From an uncultured Lachnospiraceae bacterium (lineage in GTDB: Bacteria > Bacillota > Clostridia > Lachnospirales > Lachnospiraceae), in NCBI GenBank assembly GCA_910588565.1, contig CAJUPF010000073.1, forward strand, positions 1-13,915: a DNA stretch of 13,915 nucleotides, read 5' to 3'. The notes beneath the pieces were generated by a model, which made no database searches, was not told the DNA's origin, and worked only from the letters and a program-made list of their open reading frames with translations. The position numbers were made by a program, and so were the translations under genes. Positions 7,274 to 13,915 of this stretch are shown here, in pieces; within the stretch, counting starts at the first letter, position 1; every line of letters begins with the position of its first letter.

Positions 7274-8935
7274 ATGGGTAAAGAAATGGTAAGGCTTACG
7301 ATTTTTGGGGAAGAAAAAGAATACGAAAAGGGTACACAGTATTTTGAGCTTGTGGAGGAATACCAGAAACAGTATCAGGATGATATTGTGCTGGTATTAG
7401 TAAATAACCGTCTCCGTGAATTGCATAAAAGGATCAAAAAGAGCGGTGAAGTCCGTTTTGTCACAACAGCGGATAAGGCGGGACAGAAGACGTACCGCAG
7501 AAGCGTTACGCTTTTGATGCAGAAGGCTTTGTATAATCTGCTGGGGAAGGAAACGTCAAAAGTGCGGGTGCTGCACTGTATCAGCCAGGCTTATTACTGT
7601 GAGCTTGAACATTACGGAAAACCGGATCAGCAGCTTTTGGATCAGCTGAAAGAAGAGATGCTAAGGCTGGCGGAGGAGAAAATTCCTATTTTGAAAAACA
7701 GCATCGGGACTGACGATGCGGTAGAGCTGTTTGGCGAAGTGGGTATGCGGGAGAAGGAGTGTCTGTTCCGCTACCGCAGGAGTTCAAAGGTTAATATTTA
7801 TTCTCTGGATCATTATAAGGATTATTTTTATGGATACATGGCAGCGCATACCGGATATCTGAAATATTTTGATCTGCAGTTATACCAGGATGGATTTGTA
7901 CTGATGTTTCCGGATAAGAACACAAGGGTAGTTGCAGAGTTTAAGCCTTCTGTCAAATATTTTGACGCAATCAGACGTTCGAGGGAATGGGGGCGTACGA
8001 TGGGCGTCGATACGATTGGGACGTTGAACAATGCGATTGCTTCCGGCAGGATGCAGGAGATTATTATGGTGCAGGAAGCTTTGATGGAGCAGCGGATTGG
8101 ACAGATGGCACAGATGATTGCTTCTTCCGGGGATCGGAAATTTGTGATGATTGCGGGTCCTTCTTCCTCTGGAAAGACGACATTTTCTCACAGGCTGTCC
8201 ATTCAGCTGTCAGCTTTGGGCCTGCGCCCGCATCCATTTGGTCTGGATGATTATTATCTGGATCGGTCGAAAACTCCGCGGGATGCGGATGGCAACTTTG
8301 ATTTCGAGTGCCTGGAGGCGCTGGATGTGGAATTATTTAACCGGGATATGACAGCGCTTCTGAATGGGGAGGAGATCGAATGCCCGACATTTAATTTTCT
8401 GACCGGAAGGCGGGAATATAAGGGCAAAAAGATGAAGCTGGGAGAGGGCGATATTCTGGTGATTGAAGGCATTCATGGATTGAATGGCAAACTTTCCTAT
8501 TCTCTGCCGGAAGAGAGCAAGTTTAAAATTTTTATCAGCGCCCTGACGCAGATTGATATTGACGAGCATAACTATCTGCCGACGACAGACGGGAGGCTGA
8601 TCCGGCGGATTGTCCGGGATGCAAGAACCAGGGGAACTTCTGCGCGGGAGACGATTGCGATGTGGAATTCTGTCCGGCGGGGGGAAGAAAATTATATTTT
8701 CCCGCATCAGGACAGCGCTGATATTATGTTTAATTCCGGGCTGATTTATGAACTTTCTGTATTGAAAGCGTATGCGGAACCGCTGCTGTTCAATATTAGT
8801 AAGGAGGCGCCGGAGTATATGGAAGCAAAACGTCTGTTAAAATTCCTGGATTATTTTCTTCCGGTGCCCAGTGAAAAAATCGCAAGCAATTCGATTATAC
8901 GGGAATTTATCGGTGGAAGCTGTTTTCATGTATAG
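7274..8935 (+). CDS. uridine-kinase-like nucleoside kinase with ThrRS-like N-terminus
   Basis: 553 residues, ATG behind AGGGGG, 9 bases after the Nif3-like stop. The N-terminal 70 residues resemble a TGS domain. The segment to about 230 resembles the second additional domain of threonyl/alanyl-tRNA synthetases (HCISQAYYCELE, then GMREKECLFRYRR). From about 285 comes a P-loop kinase of the uridine kinase/phosphoribulokinase family: Walker A GPSSSGKTT at 295-303, then DDYYLDRSKTPRD, VIEGIHGLN and RLIRRIVRDARTRG. The expected reaction is NTP-dependent phosphorylation of a nucleoside such as uridine, in the cytoplasm, but the substrate is inferred from the kinase half only. The synthetase catalytic core is absent, so it does not charge tRNA. 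It appears to be the last gene of the cluster. Confidence 0.86.
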   Translation: MGKEMVRLTIFGEEKEYEKGTQYFELVEEYQKQYQDDIVLVLVNNRLRELHKRIKKSGEVRFVTTADKAGQKTYRRSVTLLMQKALYNLLGKETSKVRVLHCISQAYYCELEHYGKPDQQLLDQLKEEMLRLAEEKIPILKNSIGTDDAVELFGEVGMREKECLFRYRRSSKVNIYSLDHYKDYFYGYMAAHTGYLKYFDLQLYQDGFVLMFPDKNTRVVAEFKPSVKYFDAIRRSREWGRTMGVDTIGTLNNAIASGRMQEIIMVQEALMEQRIGQMAQMIASSGDRKFVMIAGPSSSGKTTFSHRLSIQLSALGLRPHPFGLDDYYLDRSKTPRDADGNFDFECLEALDVELFNRDMTALLNGEEIECPTFNFLTGRREYKGKKMKLGEGDILVIEGIHGLNGKLSYSLPEESKFKIFISALTQIDIDEHNYLPTTDGRLIRRIVRDARTRGTSARETIAMWNSVRRGEENYIFPHQDSADIMFNSGLIYELSVLKAYAEPLLFNISKEAPEYMEAKRLLKFLDYFLPVPSEKIASNSIIREFIGGSCFHV

Positions 8936-8965
8936 CCGGATGTCCGTAGCAGGGAAGTCATGGGA

Positions 8966-8994
8966 GCTGCCGCCGCAGGACAGCAGCCGGCAGC
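8966..8994 (+). other. GC-rich hairpin between kinase and regulator genes
   Basis: GCTGCCG (8966-8972) pairs perfectly with CGGCAGC (8988-8994) around a 15-nt loop. AGAAGAAAGG follows and there is no T tract, so it is at best a pause or Rho-type signal. No promoter for the AraC-family gene is evident in this roughly 75-bp gap, so its transcription may start inside the kinase gene or continue through from the cluster. Confidence 0.3.
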
Positions 8995-9015
8995 AGAAGA
9001 AAGGCTGAGGTGCGG

Positions 9016-9939
9016 ATGGAAGAAAAGAAAATGCCAAAAGAGGAATTTCGTTATTATGAAATGCCGGTAGGAAGATATGATCTGGCATTGCTGGGTGAAA
9101 AGTGGATTACCACATATTGTACAGAGATACAGCATTTTCACAATTACTTTGAAGTTGGGTTCTGCCATTATGGGAGCGGGATCGTCTATCTTGGTGAGGG
9201 ATACCAGCCCTATCAGAAGGGAACGATTTCGCTGATTCCAGGTAATTTTCCGCATGGCGTTCACAGTGCAAAAGGCAGTACTTGTTTTTGGGAATTTCTA
9301 TATATTGATTTATATGGATTTATAGAAAAATGCTATGCAAAAGATCCGTATGCGAAAGCACAGACTTTGCAGAATATTTTAAATGTCCCGGTTTTGATTG
9401 CTTCTGAGGAATATCCGATGCTGTCAAATGTGATAACAGCGATTTTAGAGGAGAACCGGGAGCAGAGAGAATGGGACCGGGAAGCAGCCAATGGGTATTT
9501 GTATGTGTTCCTTCAGGAATTGATTCGCCTGAACGATTCCACTTCGGCAGGCCATGCGCCTTATTCTGCATATGCGGAAAAGATCCGTCCGGCGCTTTTA
9601 TTTATTGAGGAACACTATGCAGAAAAACTGAAAATCAGCGAGCTGGCGGCAATCTGCCATATCAGCGAAACGTATTTCCGCAGGATCTTTGCTGAATGTA
9701 TCCATCTTTCCCCGTTGGAATATATCAATAATATCCGGATTCAGAAAGCCTGCCGGTTTCTGCTGAAAGAAGATATTTCCATGCATACGCTTGCCTGGAA
9801 GGTTGGATTTTCGTCCGTTTCCACACTGGAACGTAACTTTGGCAAGATTGTGGGGGAATCGCCCAAGCAATGGAAATTAAAGCAGAGATCAGAAACAGGG
9901 TTTGTAAATTATAATATAAAAGCATTGAAAGGGTGGTAA
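9016..9939 (+). CDS. AraC-family transcriptional regulator
   Basis: 307 residues from ATG 9016; GTG 9010 two codons earlier and ATG 9031 are alternatives, none with an ideal ribosome binding site. The N-terminal cupin-like sensing domain includes HFHNYFEVGFCHYGSG (about 40-55) and LIPGNFPHGVHS (about 73-84), as in regulators that bind sugars. The C-terminal pair of helix-turn-helix units has ISELAAICHISETYFRRIF (about 207-225) and LAWKVGFSSVSTLERNF, followed by GESPKQWK (about 259-287), the standard AraC/XylS signature. It sits just upstream of, and in line with, the secreted GH43-type gene, so it most likely activates that gene in response to a breakdown product of its glycan. The ligand is unknown. 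A terminator overlaps its end. Confidence 0.92.
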   Translation: MEEKKMPKEEFRYYEMPVGRYDLALLGEKWITTYCTEIQHFHNYFEVGFCHYGSGIVYLGEGYQPYQKGTISLIPGNFPHGVHSAKGSTCFWEFLYIDLYGFIEKCYAKDPYAKAQTLQNILNVPVLIASEEYPMLSNVITAILEENREQREWDREAANGYLYVFLQELIRLNDSTSAGHAPYSAYAEKIRPALLFIEEHYAEKLKISELAAICHISETYFRRIFAECIHLSPLEYINNIRIQKACRFLLKEDISMHTLAWKVGFSSVSTLERNFGKIVGESPKQWKLKQRSETGFVNYNIKALKGW

Positions 9940-9958
9940 GAAAAGGCCATCCTTTTTT
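9929..9958 (+). terminator. intrinsic terminator of the AraC-family gene
   Basis: AAGGGTGG (9929-9936) pairs with CCATCCTT (9947-9954), with one G-T pair and a 10-nt loop, and runs into six Ts (9953-9958). The stem begins in the last codons of the regulator. It separates the regulator transcript from the glycosidase promoter. Confidence 0.75.
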
Positions 9959-9968
9959 GTGTCAAAAA

Positions 9969-10022
9969 TGAGTGAAAACAGGTTGTATTTGAGAACAAAA
10001 ATTTGGACGGACAATATATAAT
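9969..10022 (+). promoter_or_regulatory. promoter of the glycosidase gene with possible AraC-type sites
   Basis: A perfect -10, TATAAT, lies at 10017-10022. It predicts a start near 10029-10030 and a 23-nt leader into the GGAGGG ribosome binding site (10040-10045). The -35 window (about 9993-9999, AACAAA) is poor, as in activator-dependent promoters. Upstream, two similar segments start with TGAG at 9969 and 9990, exactly 21 bp apart (pattern TGAGnnnAAAnAnnTnG), and the second overlaps the -35 window. That spacing suits a bipartite AraC-family site. The -10 is solid; the operator is inference. Confidence 0.45.
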
Positions 10023-10052
10023 GGAAATACTAAAAAACCGGAGGGAAAAACG

Positions 10053-10553
10053 ATGAAGGGTAAGCAAAAACGAATCAGGACAAGATGGCCGGCTCTGCTG
10101 CTGTGTATGGGGATGGTGTTGACAAATGTATCACCCGCTGCTGCAGGAGCTGTGTATGCAGGGAATGCAAAAACAGTTGGGGATATTCCGCAAAGCAGTA
10201 TGCAGGCGTCGGCAGAAAGCGCAAAGGAGGCGGCGGCAAATGCCATAGACGGAGATTCCTCTACCAAATGGCATACTTCCTGGGATACAGGATATGTTCC
10301 GGTTCCGCATTCGATTATTCTGGAACTGGACGACGTATATGATAACCTGACGCAGCTCCGCTATCTGCCAAGACAGGATAAAAAGGGAGAGAACTATCAG
10401 TGGAACGGCGATATCTTAGCTTATGAGATATCTGTCAGTGAGACGGACAGCGAGGAAGACAGCTTTACCAAAGTTGCCATCGGAAGCTGGGCTGAAGACA
10501 AAGAAGAAAAAGCGCAACGTTTGCGCCGGTCTCTGCAAAATATGTCAAGCTGA
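10053..10553 (+). CDS. secreted GH43-type protein, 5' part: signal peptide and first F5/8 C domain (frame broken)
   Basis: ATG 7 bases after GGAGGG (10040-10045); 166 residues to a premature TGA. Residues 1-12 are basic, 13-24 hydrophobic, with likely signal cleavage after AAA (31) or VYA (36). From about 45 it is an F5/8 type C (discoidin-like) domain, a sugar-binding jelly roll: AIDGDSSTKWHTSW, then LRYLPRQDK and GSWAEDKEEK. After residue 153 the product ends in unrelated residues (AQRLRRSLQNMSS), whereas the other frame continues the domain as SATFAPVSAKYVKL and goes on into the GH43 part. The same protein's second F5/8 domain (WADDKSEKSTIF) aligns across this point. So this is the start of one 1244-residue gene, interrupted by a missing base. 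Without repair, it makes only a secreted partial domain. Confidence 0.85.
   Translation: MKGKQKRIRTRWPALLLCMGMVLTNVSPAAAGAVYAGNAKTVGDIPQSSMQASAESAKEAAANAIDGDSSTKWHTSWDTGYVPVPHSIILELDDVYDNLTQLRYLPRQDKKGENYQWNGDILAYEISVSETDSEEDSFTKVAIGSWAEDKEEKAQRLRRSLQNMSS
10496..10553 (+). other. frameshift window in the GH43-type gene
   Basis: The downstream frame is open only from 10496 (TGA at 10493-10495), and the upstream frame stops at 10551-10553, so the frames can be joined only within these 58 bases. Alignment of the two F5/8 domains puts the shift in the A5 run at 10507-10511. Six As would read EEKSATFAPV, matching SEKSTIF in the second copy. Explanations are a real deletion, a sequencing or assembly slip, or slippage during expression. 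Confidence 0.8.
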
Positions 10554-10666
10554 CGTCGACTCATACCAAAGGAAACAGCGCGGGAGAATACGATCAGTAT
10601 ACTTCAGCGGCAGAAATTCACCTGGCAGTTGGAGGGGAAACGGATCTGGCGGCAGACCGTGCGGCA

Positions 10667-13600
10667 TTGGATACTGTTGTGAAACAAGCCGAGCAGTATA
10701 TCAGTGAGCATGATACGGATATTGCAAAATTGCAGGCATTGGCTGCGAAGGGGAACGCGCTTCTTGCGCAGCCGCTTGCTGTGGAAGAGGAGCTGCAGCA
10801 GCAGGCCGCTGCCATCCAAAAAGAGTTAAATCGTCTGGAATCGGGTGAGCCGGAAGTTGTTTATGACAGTATTTCGCCGAATATTCAGTGGATGGATCAT
10901 AAAAATGAGATGATTCAGGCGCATGGCGGCTGTGTGATCTGGGATGAGGCGACACAGAAATACTATTGGTACGGCGAACATAAGGGCGAAAACCATACTT
11001 CGACCGGCGGCATCGTTGCAATCGGCGTTTCCTGCTATTCTTCTACGGATTTGTATAACTGGAAAAATGAAGGCGTGGCGCTTCCGGTGTTTAACAATCC
11101 GGCGTTTCTGCCAGGGACGGGAACGGTTACGCCGGGCGAGCCTGCAGAAGGTTTGCCGCAGGAGGGAGTGACAGACGATACGCCGCTTTATCTGGCGGAA
11201 TCTTCTGCAGAGTATCAGGCGGCCAAGCAGGAAGGGAAAGCGGTATCGGAATTTGATACCCTGGAAAAGTACAATTCCAAAGCTTATATCGCCAGGTTAA
11301 ACGCACTGTACGAGGGTATGACAGCGGCGGAGAAACAGGCGCTTTATAATAAATTAAACTGGAACTGCGTTATGGAGCGGCCAAAAGTTATTTACAATAA
11401 AAAGAACAATAATTATGTGATGTGGTTCCACAAAGACGGGGAAGGAATCGGAAATTATTCTTTGGCGCAGACAGGGATTGCCGTCAGCGATTCCCCGACA
11501 GGCCCGTTTAAGCTGATTGATACCATCAATCCAAATGGAGCGGAAAGCCGCGATATGACTCTGTTCTTGGATGGGGAGAGCGCGTATCTTGTCTATTCGT
11601 CCGAGGATAACTGGACGCTTTATATTGCGGAGTTAAATGAGGATTATACTGGCCTGACCGGATTATACAGCAGAAATTATATTGACAAAAATGGAAGCAA
11701 GGGCTATTACGCAAGAGAAGCGCCAGCGCTGTTTAAATATCAGGATCATTACTATATAATTACCTCAGGGTGTACCGGATGGGATCCAAATCAGATGGGA
11801 TATTCTGTAACAGATAATATTCGGGAGGGAATGTCAGCGGAAGGCAGAAACGGACCGTTCCAGATGTCCGGTTTGAAAAACCCATGTATTGGGACAGACG
11901 CCGATATTTCATTTGGCGGACAGAGCGCATATGTGCTTCCGGTACAGGGCAAAGATGGATGCTTTATCTATATGGGAGACAAATGGCATAAAAATAACCT
12001 GAAGGATTCCAGATACCAGTGGCTTCCGATCCAGCTCGACAGCCAGACGCAGTCTCTGACGATTTCATGGAGCGACAGCTGGAAGCTTGAGGATCTTGTC
12101 ACTGTAAACGGCGAAGCAAGAATTGCGTTAAACAATGCAATTCGGGAGGCATCTTCCCTGTCTGCGGAAATGTATGATTTTGGACAGGAAAGATGGAATC
12201 GGTTCACAAGTCTGCTGAAAGAAGCTGGAAATCTTCCGGCAGGAGCAGATACTGCAACGGTGGAAGCTAAGACGGCGGCTGTTTTGGCAGCTGCATCAGA
12301 ACTGAAAAAATGGCGCGCGCTGGATGCGGCGATAGCAGAAGTGGAAAATCAGGCAGAGGCTGCATTTACGGAAATTTCCTGGAAAAAAGTGAAGGAAGCG
12401 TATGATAGCGGAAAGTCCCTTGGGTCGGAGGCGTCAGAAAAAGAAATTTCCCAGGCGGCGGAGAATATAACCCAGGCGTTGAACGATTTGGTAGAGATTG
12501 AAATGGAAACCGAAGAAATCAGCCTGGCAGGGAAAAATATTCAGGCAGATTCGCAGCAGTCAGGCAATGAAGCTTCTAAGGCAATCGACAAAGATACAAG
12601 CACCCACTGGCATTGTAAATGGGGAAGCGGCGCAAGCACTCTGCCGCATTATCTGACAATTGATCTGGGTGAGGCATATGAAGATTTGTATCAGTTGTAT
12701 TACCTGCCAAGGCAGGATAAAGACGCCAATGGAATTGCTACAAAATACAGAATATTAACAAGTAATTCTGATAAAGCGCTGAGTGCGCTGACAGATGCGG
12801 ACTTTACCGTTGTGCGCACCGGCGTATGGGCAGATGATAAAAGTGAAAAATCAACGATATTCCGTACAGCTGGTGCAGTAAGATATTTGCGGTTTGAAGT
12901 TGTCGAAGGCCATGGCGGTTTTGCTTCTGCCGCAGAACTAAGACTGATGCGCGGAATACCGAAAGATAATACCGGAAATGAAGGAGATACCGGAAATGAA
13001 GGGGATTCCGGGAATGAAGGAGATACCGGAAATGAAGGGGACTCCGGGAATGAAGGAGATACTGGAAACGGAGGAAGCACTGGAAATGAAGGAGATTCCG
13101 GAAACGGAGGAAATACCGGAAATGAAGGAAGCTCCGGGAATGGCGGAAATACTGGAAACGAAGGAAATACCGGAAACGAAGGAAGCTCCGGGAACGGAGG
13201 AAATACTGGAAACGGAGGAAATACTGGAAACCAGGGAGCTGCTGCCGGGAAAAAAGTGACCCAGATAAAAATTGCGGCGCCATATAAAAAAATAGCAGCA
13301 GGAAAGAGTGTTAAGTTAAGCGCAGCCGCAGCGCCTGCGGGTGCAGCAAATAAAAAAGTCGTCTGGAAATCTGACAATACAAAGGCGGCGACAGTGAACG
13401 CCTCCGGTGTTGTAAAAACGAAGAAAGCAGGGATTGGAAAAACAGTAACAATTACTGCGTACGCAGATGACGGCAGCGGCGTAAAGGCTTCTGTAAAGCT
13501 GAAAATCATGCGCCACGCGGTAAAGAAGATTACATTATCTTCCAAAACAAAAAAGAAAACGGTAAAAGCAGGAAAAAAACTGGTGATCAGAGCAAACGTT

Positions 13601-13786
13601 GCGACAACCGGGAAAAGCGCCAATAAGACTTTAAAGTGGTCAACTTCCAACAGCAGATACGCGACGGTCAATACAAAAGGCGTGGTAACGGCGAAGAAAG
13701 CAGGGAAAGGCAAGTCTGTAAAAATCACAGCTGCCGCAACGGATGGAACCAATAAGAAAGGAACGATTACCATAAAAATCAAATAG
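10667..13786 (+). CDS. GH43 exo-beta-1,3-galactanase-like multidomain protein, 3' part (frame broken)
   Basis: Open to TAG 13786; TTG 10667 is only the first possible start and no ribosome binding site supports it, so this is the continuation of the gene begun at 10053. In repaired numbering: FIVAR-like helices (about 199-262), GH43 propeller (about 270-685), more FIVAR-like helices (685-825), second F5/8 C domain (about 832-973), six-residue repeat linker (974-1063) and two Big_2-like domains (1068-1244). The GH43 part has QAHGG, YYWYGEH (E309), ERPKVIYN, SRDMTLF (D501), AREAPALF (E556), GQSAYVLPV (Q624) and YMGDKW. This set recalls the exo-beta-1,3-galactanase group, where Glu is the acid and Gln replaces the usual base. 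The expected substrate is galactan side chains of arabinogalactan. There is no LPXTG, SLH or membrane anchor; the basic Big_2-like end may bind the wall. Confidence 0.83.
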   Translation: MDTVVKQAEQYISEHDTDIAKLQALAAKGNALLAQPLAVEEELQQQAAAIQKELNRLESGEPEVVYDSISPNIQWMDHKNEMIQAHGGCVIWDEATQKYYWYGEHKGENHTSTGGIVAIGVSCYSSTDLYNWKNEGVALPVFNNPAFLPGTGTVTPGEPAEGLPQEGVTDDTPLYLAESSAEYQAAKQEGKAVSEFDTLEKYNSKAYIARLNALYEGMTAAEKQALYNKLNWNCVMERPKVIYNKKNNNYVMWFHKDGEGIGNYSLAQTGIAVSDSPTGPFKLIDTINPNGAESRDMTLFLDGESAYLVYSSEDNWTLYIAELNEDYTGLTGLYSRNYIDKNGSKGYYAREAPALFKYQDHYYIITSGCTGWDPNQMGYSVTDNIREGMSAEGRNGPFQMSGLKNPCIGTDADISFGGQSAYVLPVQGKDGCFIYMGDKWHKNNLKDSRYQWLPIQLDSQTQSLTISWSDSWKLEDLVTVNGEARIALNNAIREASSLSAEMYDFGQERWNRFTSLLKEAGNLPAGADTATVEAKTAAVLAAASELKKWRALDAAIAEVENQAEAAFTEISWKKVKEAYDSGKSLGSEASEKEISQAAENITQALNDLVEIEMETEEISLAGKNIQADSQQSGNEASKAIDKDTSTHWHCKWGSGASTLPHYLTIDLGEAYEDLYQLYYLPRQDKDANGIATKYRILTSNSDKALSALTDADFTVVRTGVWADDKSEKSTIFRTAGAVRYLRFEVVEGHGGFASAAELRLMRGIPKDNTGNEGDTGNEGDSGNEGDTGNEGDSGNEGDTGNGGSTGNEGDSGNGGNTGNEGSSGNGGNTGNEGNTGNEGSSGNGGNTGNGGNTGNQGAAAGKKVTQIKIAAPYKKIAAGKSVKLSAAAAPAGAANKKVVWKSDNTKAATVNASGVVKTKKAGIGKTVTITAYADDGSGVKASVKLKIMRHAVKKITLSSKTKKKTVKAGKKLVIRANVATTGKSANKTLKWSTSNSRYATVNTKGVVTAKKAGKGKSVKITAAATDGTNKKGTITIKIK
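12971..13240 (+). repeat. fifteen tandem 18-bp units coding a Gly/Asn-rich linker
   Basis: Exactly 270 bp, all in frame: fifteen six-residue units of the form (T/S)GN(E/G/Q)G(D/N/S/A), such as TGNEGD, SGNGGN and TGNEGS. At DNA level the units are variants of ACCGGAAATGAAGGAGAT. Acidic units (NEGD) dominate the first third and neutral ones (NGGN, NEGS) the rest. It links the second F5/8 domain to the Big_2-like domains as a flexible spacer. Such arrays often change copy number by replication slippage in whole units, without loss of frame. Confidence 0.93.
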
Positions 13787-13789
13787 TCA

Positions 13790-13818
13790 TTGCGTTCTGA
13801 GAAAAGTTATGATAGGAT
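13790..13818 (+). promoter_or_regulatory. possible rnpB promoter
   Basis: TTGCGT (13790-13795) and TAGGAT (13813-13818) are 17 bp apart, which would start RNA near 13825. Each box is only a partial match. There is no intrinsic terminator between the glycosidase stop (13786) and rnpB, so read-through into rnpB is possible. Confidence 0.35.
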
Positions 13819-13831
13819 TATGGAATAAGTA

Positions 13832-13915
13832 GAGCAAATGATCGCGGCTGCAGAATGCAGCTGAGGAAAGTCCGGGCTTCACAGGGCAGGATGCCGGATA
13901 ACGTCCGGTGGAGGC
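13832..13915 (+). ncRNA. rnpB: RNase P RNA, 5' part (runs off the window)
   Basis: Catalytic RNA that removes tRNA 5' leaders. The universal core GAGGAAAGTCCGGGC (13863-13877) is present. It is followed by ACAGGGCAGGATGCC and the hairpin GCCGGATAACGTCCGG, in the same order as E. coli RNase P RNA. Just upstream a short P3-like hairpin has GCTGCA (13847-13852) and TGCAGC (13856-13861) around GAA, shorter than the E. coli P3. The exact 5' end is uncertain by several bases because the pairing P1 strand and the 3' two-thirds lie beyond the window. Confidence 0.9.

Noticed and set aside
10501..10523. Classical X XXY YYZ slippery heptamer for programmed -1 shifting
   Set aside because: In the zero frame the run reads GAA AAA GCG, so the heptamer rule is not met, and I see no convincing downstream stem. 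Plain P-site slippage on AAA remains possible but unproven.
12978..13259. Met/Glu/Ile-repeat open frame on the + strand
   Set aside because: Out-of-frame reading of the 18-bp repeats, with no independent signals.
12700..13782. Long antisense open frame of 360 codons over the glycosidase 3' end
   Set aside because: It is a composition shadow of the repeat and Lys-rich domains: Pro/Phe/Ser repeats with no ribosome binding site.

Overview
The window reads as a piece of a Clostridia chromosome (Bacillota), most likely Lachnospiraceae. This rests on gene order (dGTPase-like, dnaG, rpoD, trmK, Nif3-like, uridine-kinase-like), strong AGGAGG-type ribosome binding sites with frequent GTG/TTG starts, a tRNA without encoded CCA, and a secreted glycosidase ending in Big_2-like domains. 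No species can be named from this sequence alone. Every gene I could support is on the + strand.

Layout. 1-54 is the 3' part of a tRNA-Leu(CAG), followed by a hairpin (65-94). 135-1499 encodes a divergent methyl-accepting chemotaxis-like membrane protein, closed by a strong intrinsic terminator that overlaps its stop codon. 1588-8935 is a tightly packed housekeeping cluster: HD-domain dNTP triphosphohydrolase, DNA primase, primary sigma factor, tRNA m1A22 methyltransferase, Nif3-family metal protein and a two-part nucleoside kinase with a threonyl-tRNA-synthetase-like N-terminus. The first three form a version of the macromolecular synthesis operon, linking nucleotide pools, replication priming and transcription initiation. 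The 112-nt dgt-dnaG gap carries an 8-bp long-range inverted repeat, and a 12-bp palindrome sits just before the rpoD ribosome binding site.

9016-9939 encodes an AraC-family regulator ending in its own terminator. Next comes a short promoter region with a good -10, no good -35 and a possible 21-bp-spaced direct repeat. It leads into a large secreted carbohydrate-active protein (10053-13786): signal peptide, F5/8 type C domain, helical FIVAR-like segment, GH43 five-blade propeller most like exo-beta-1,3-galactanases, more FIVAR-like helices, a second F5/8 domain, a linker of fifteen 18-bp repeats and two Big_2-like domains. The reading frame is broken once. Aligning the two F5/8 domains places the break in a five-A run (10507-10511), where one extra A would restore a 1244-residue protein. 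The regulator and glycosidase look like a small glycan-utilisation unit inserted between the housekeeping cluster and rnpB.

The window ends inside the RNase P RNA gene (from about 13832), identified from its GAGGAAAGTCC core. No gene-free stretch exceeds 300 bases. I found no CRISPR array, insertion sequence or phage gene. The most noteworthy items are the frameshifted multidomain galactanase-like enzyme with its repeat linker, and the divergent chemoreceptor that lacks a sensor domain.
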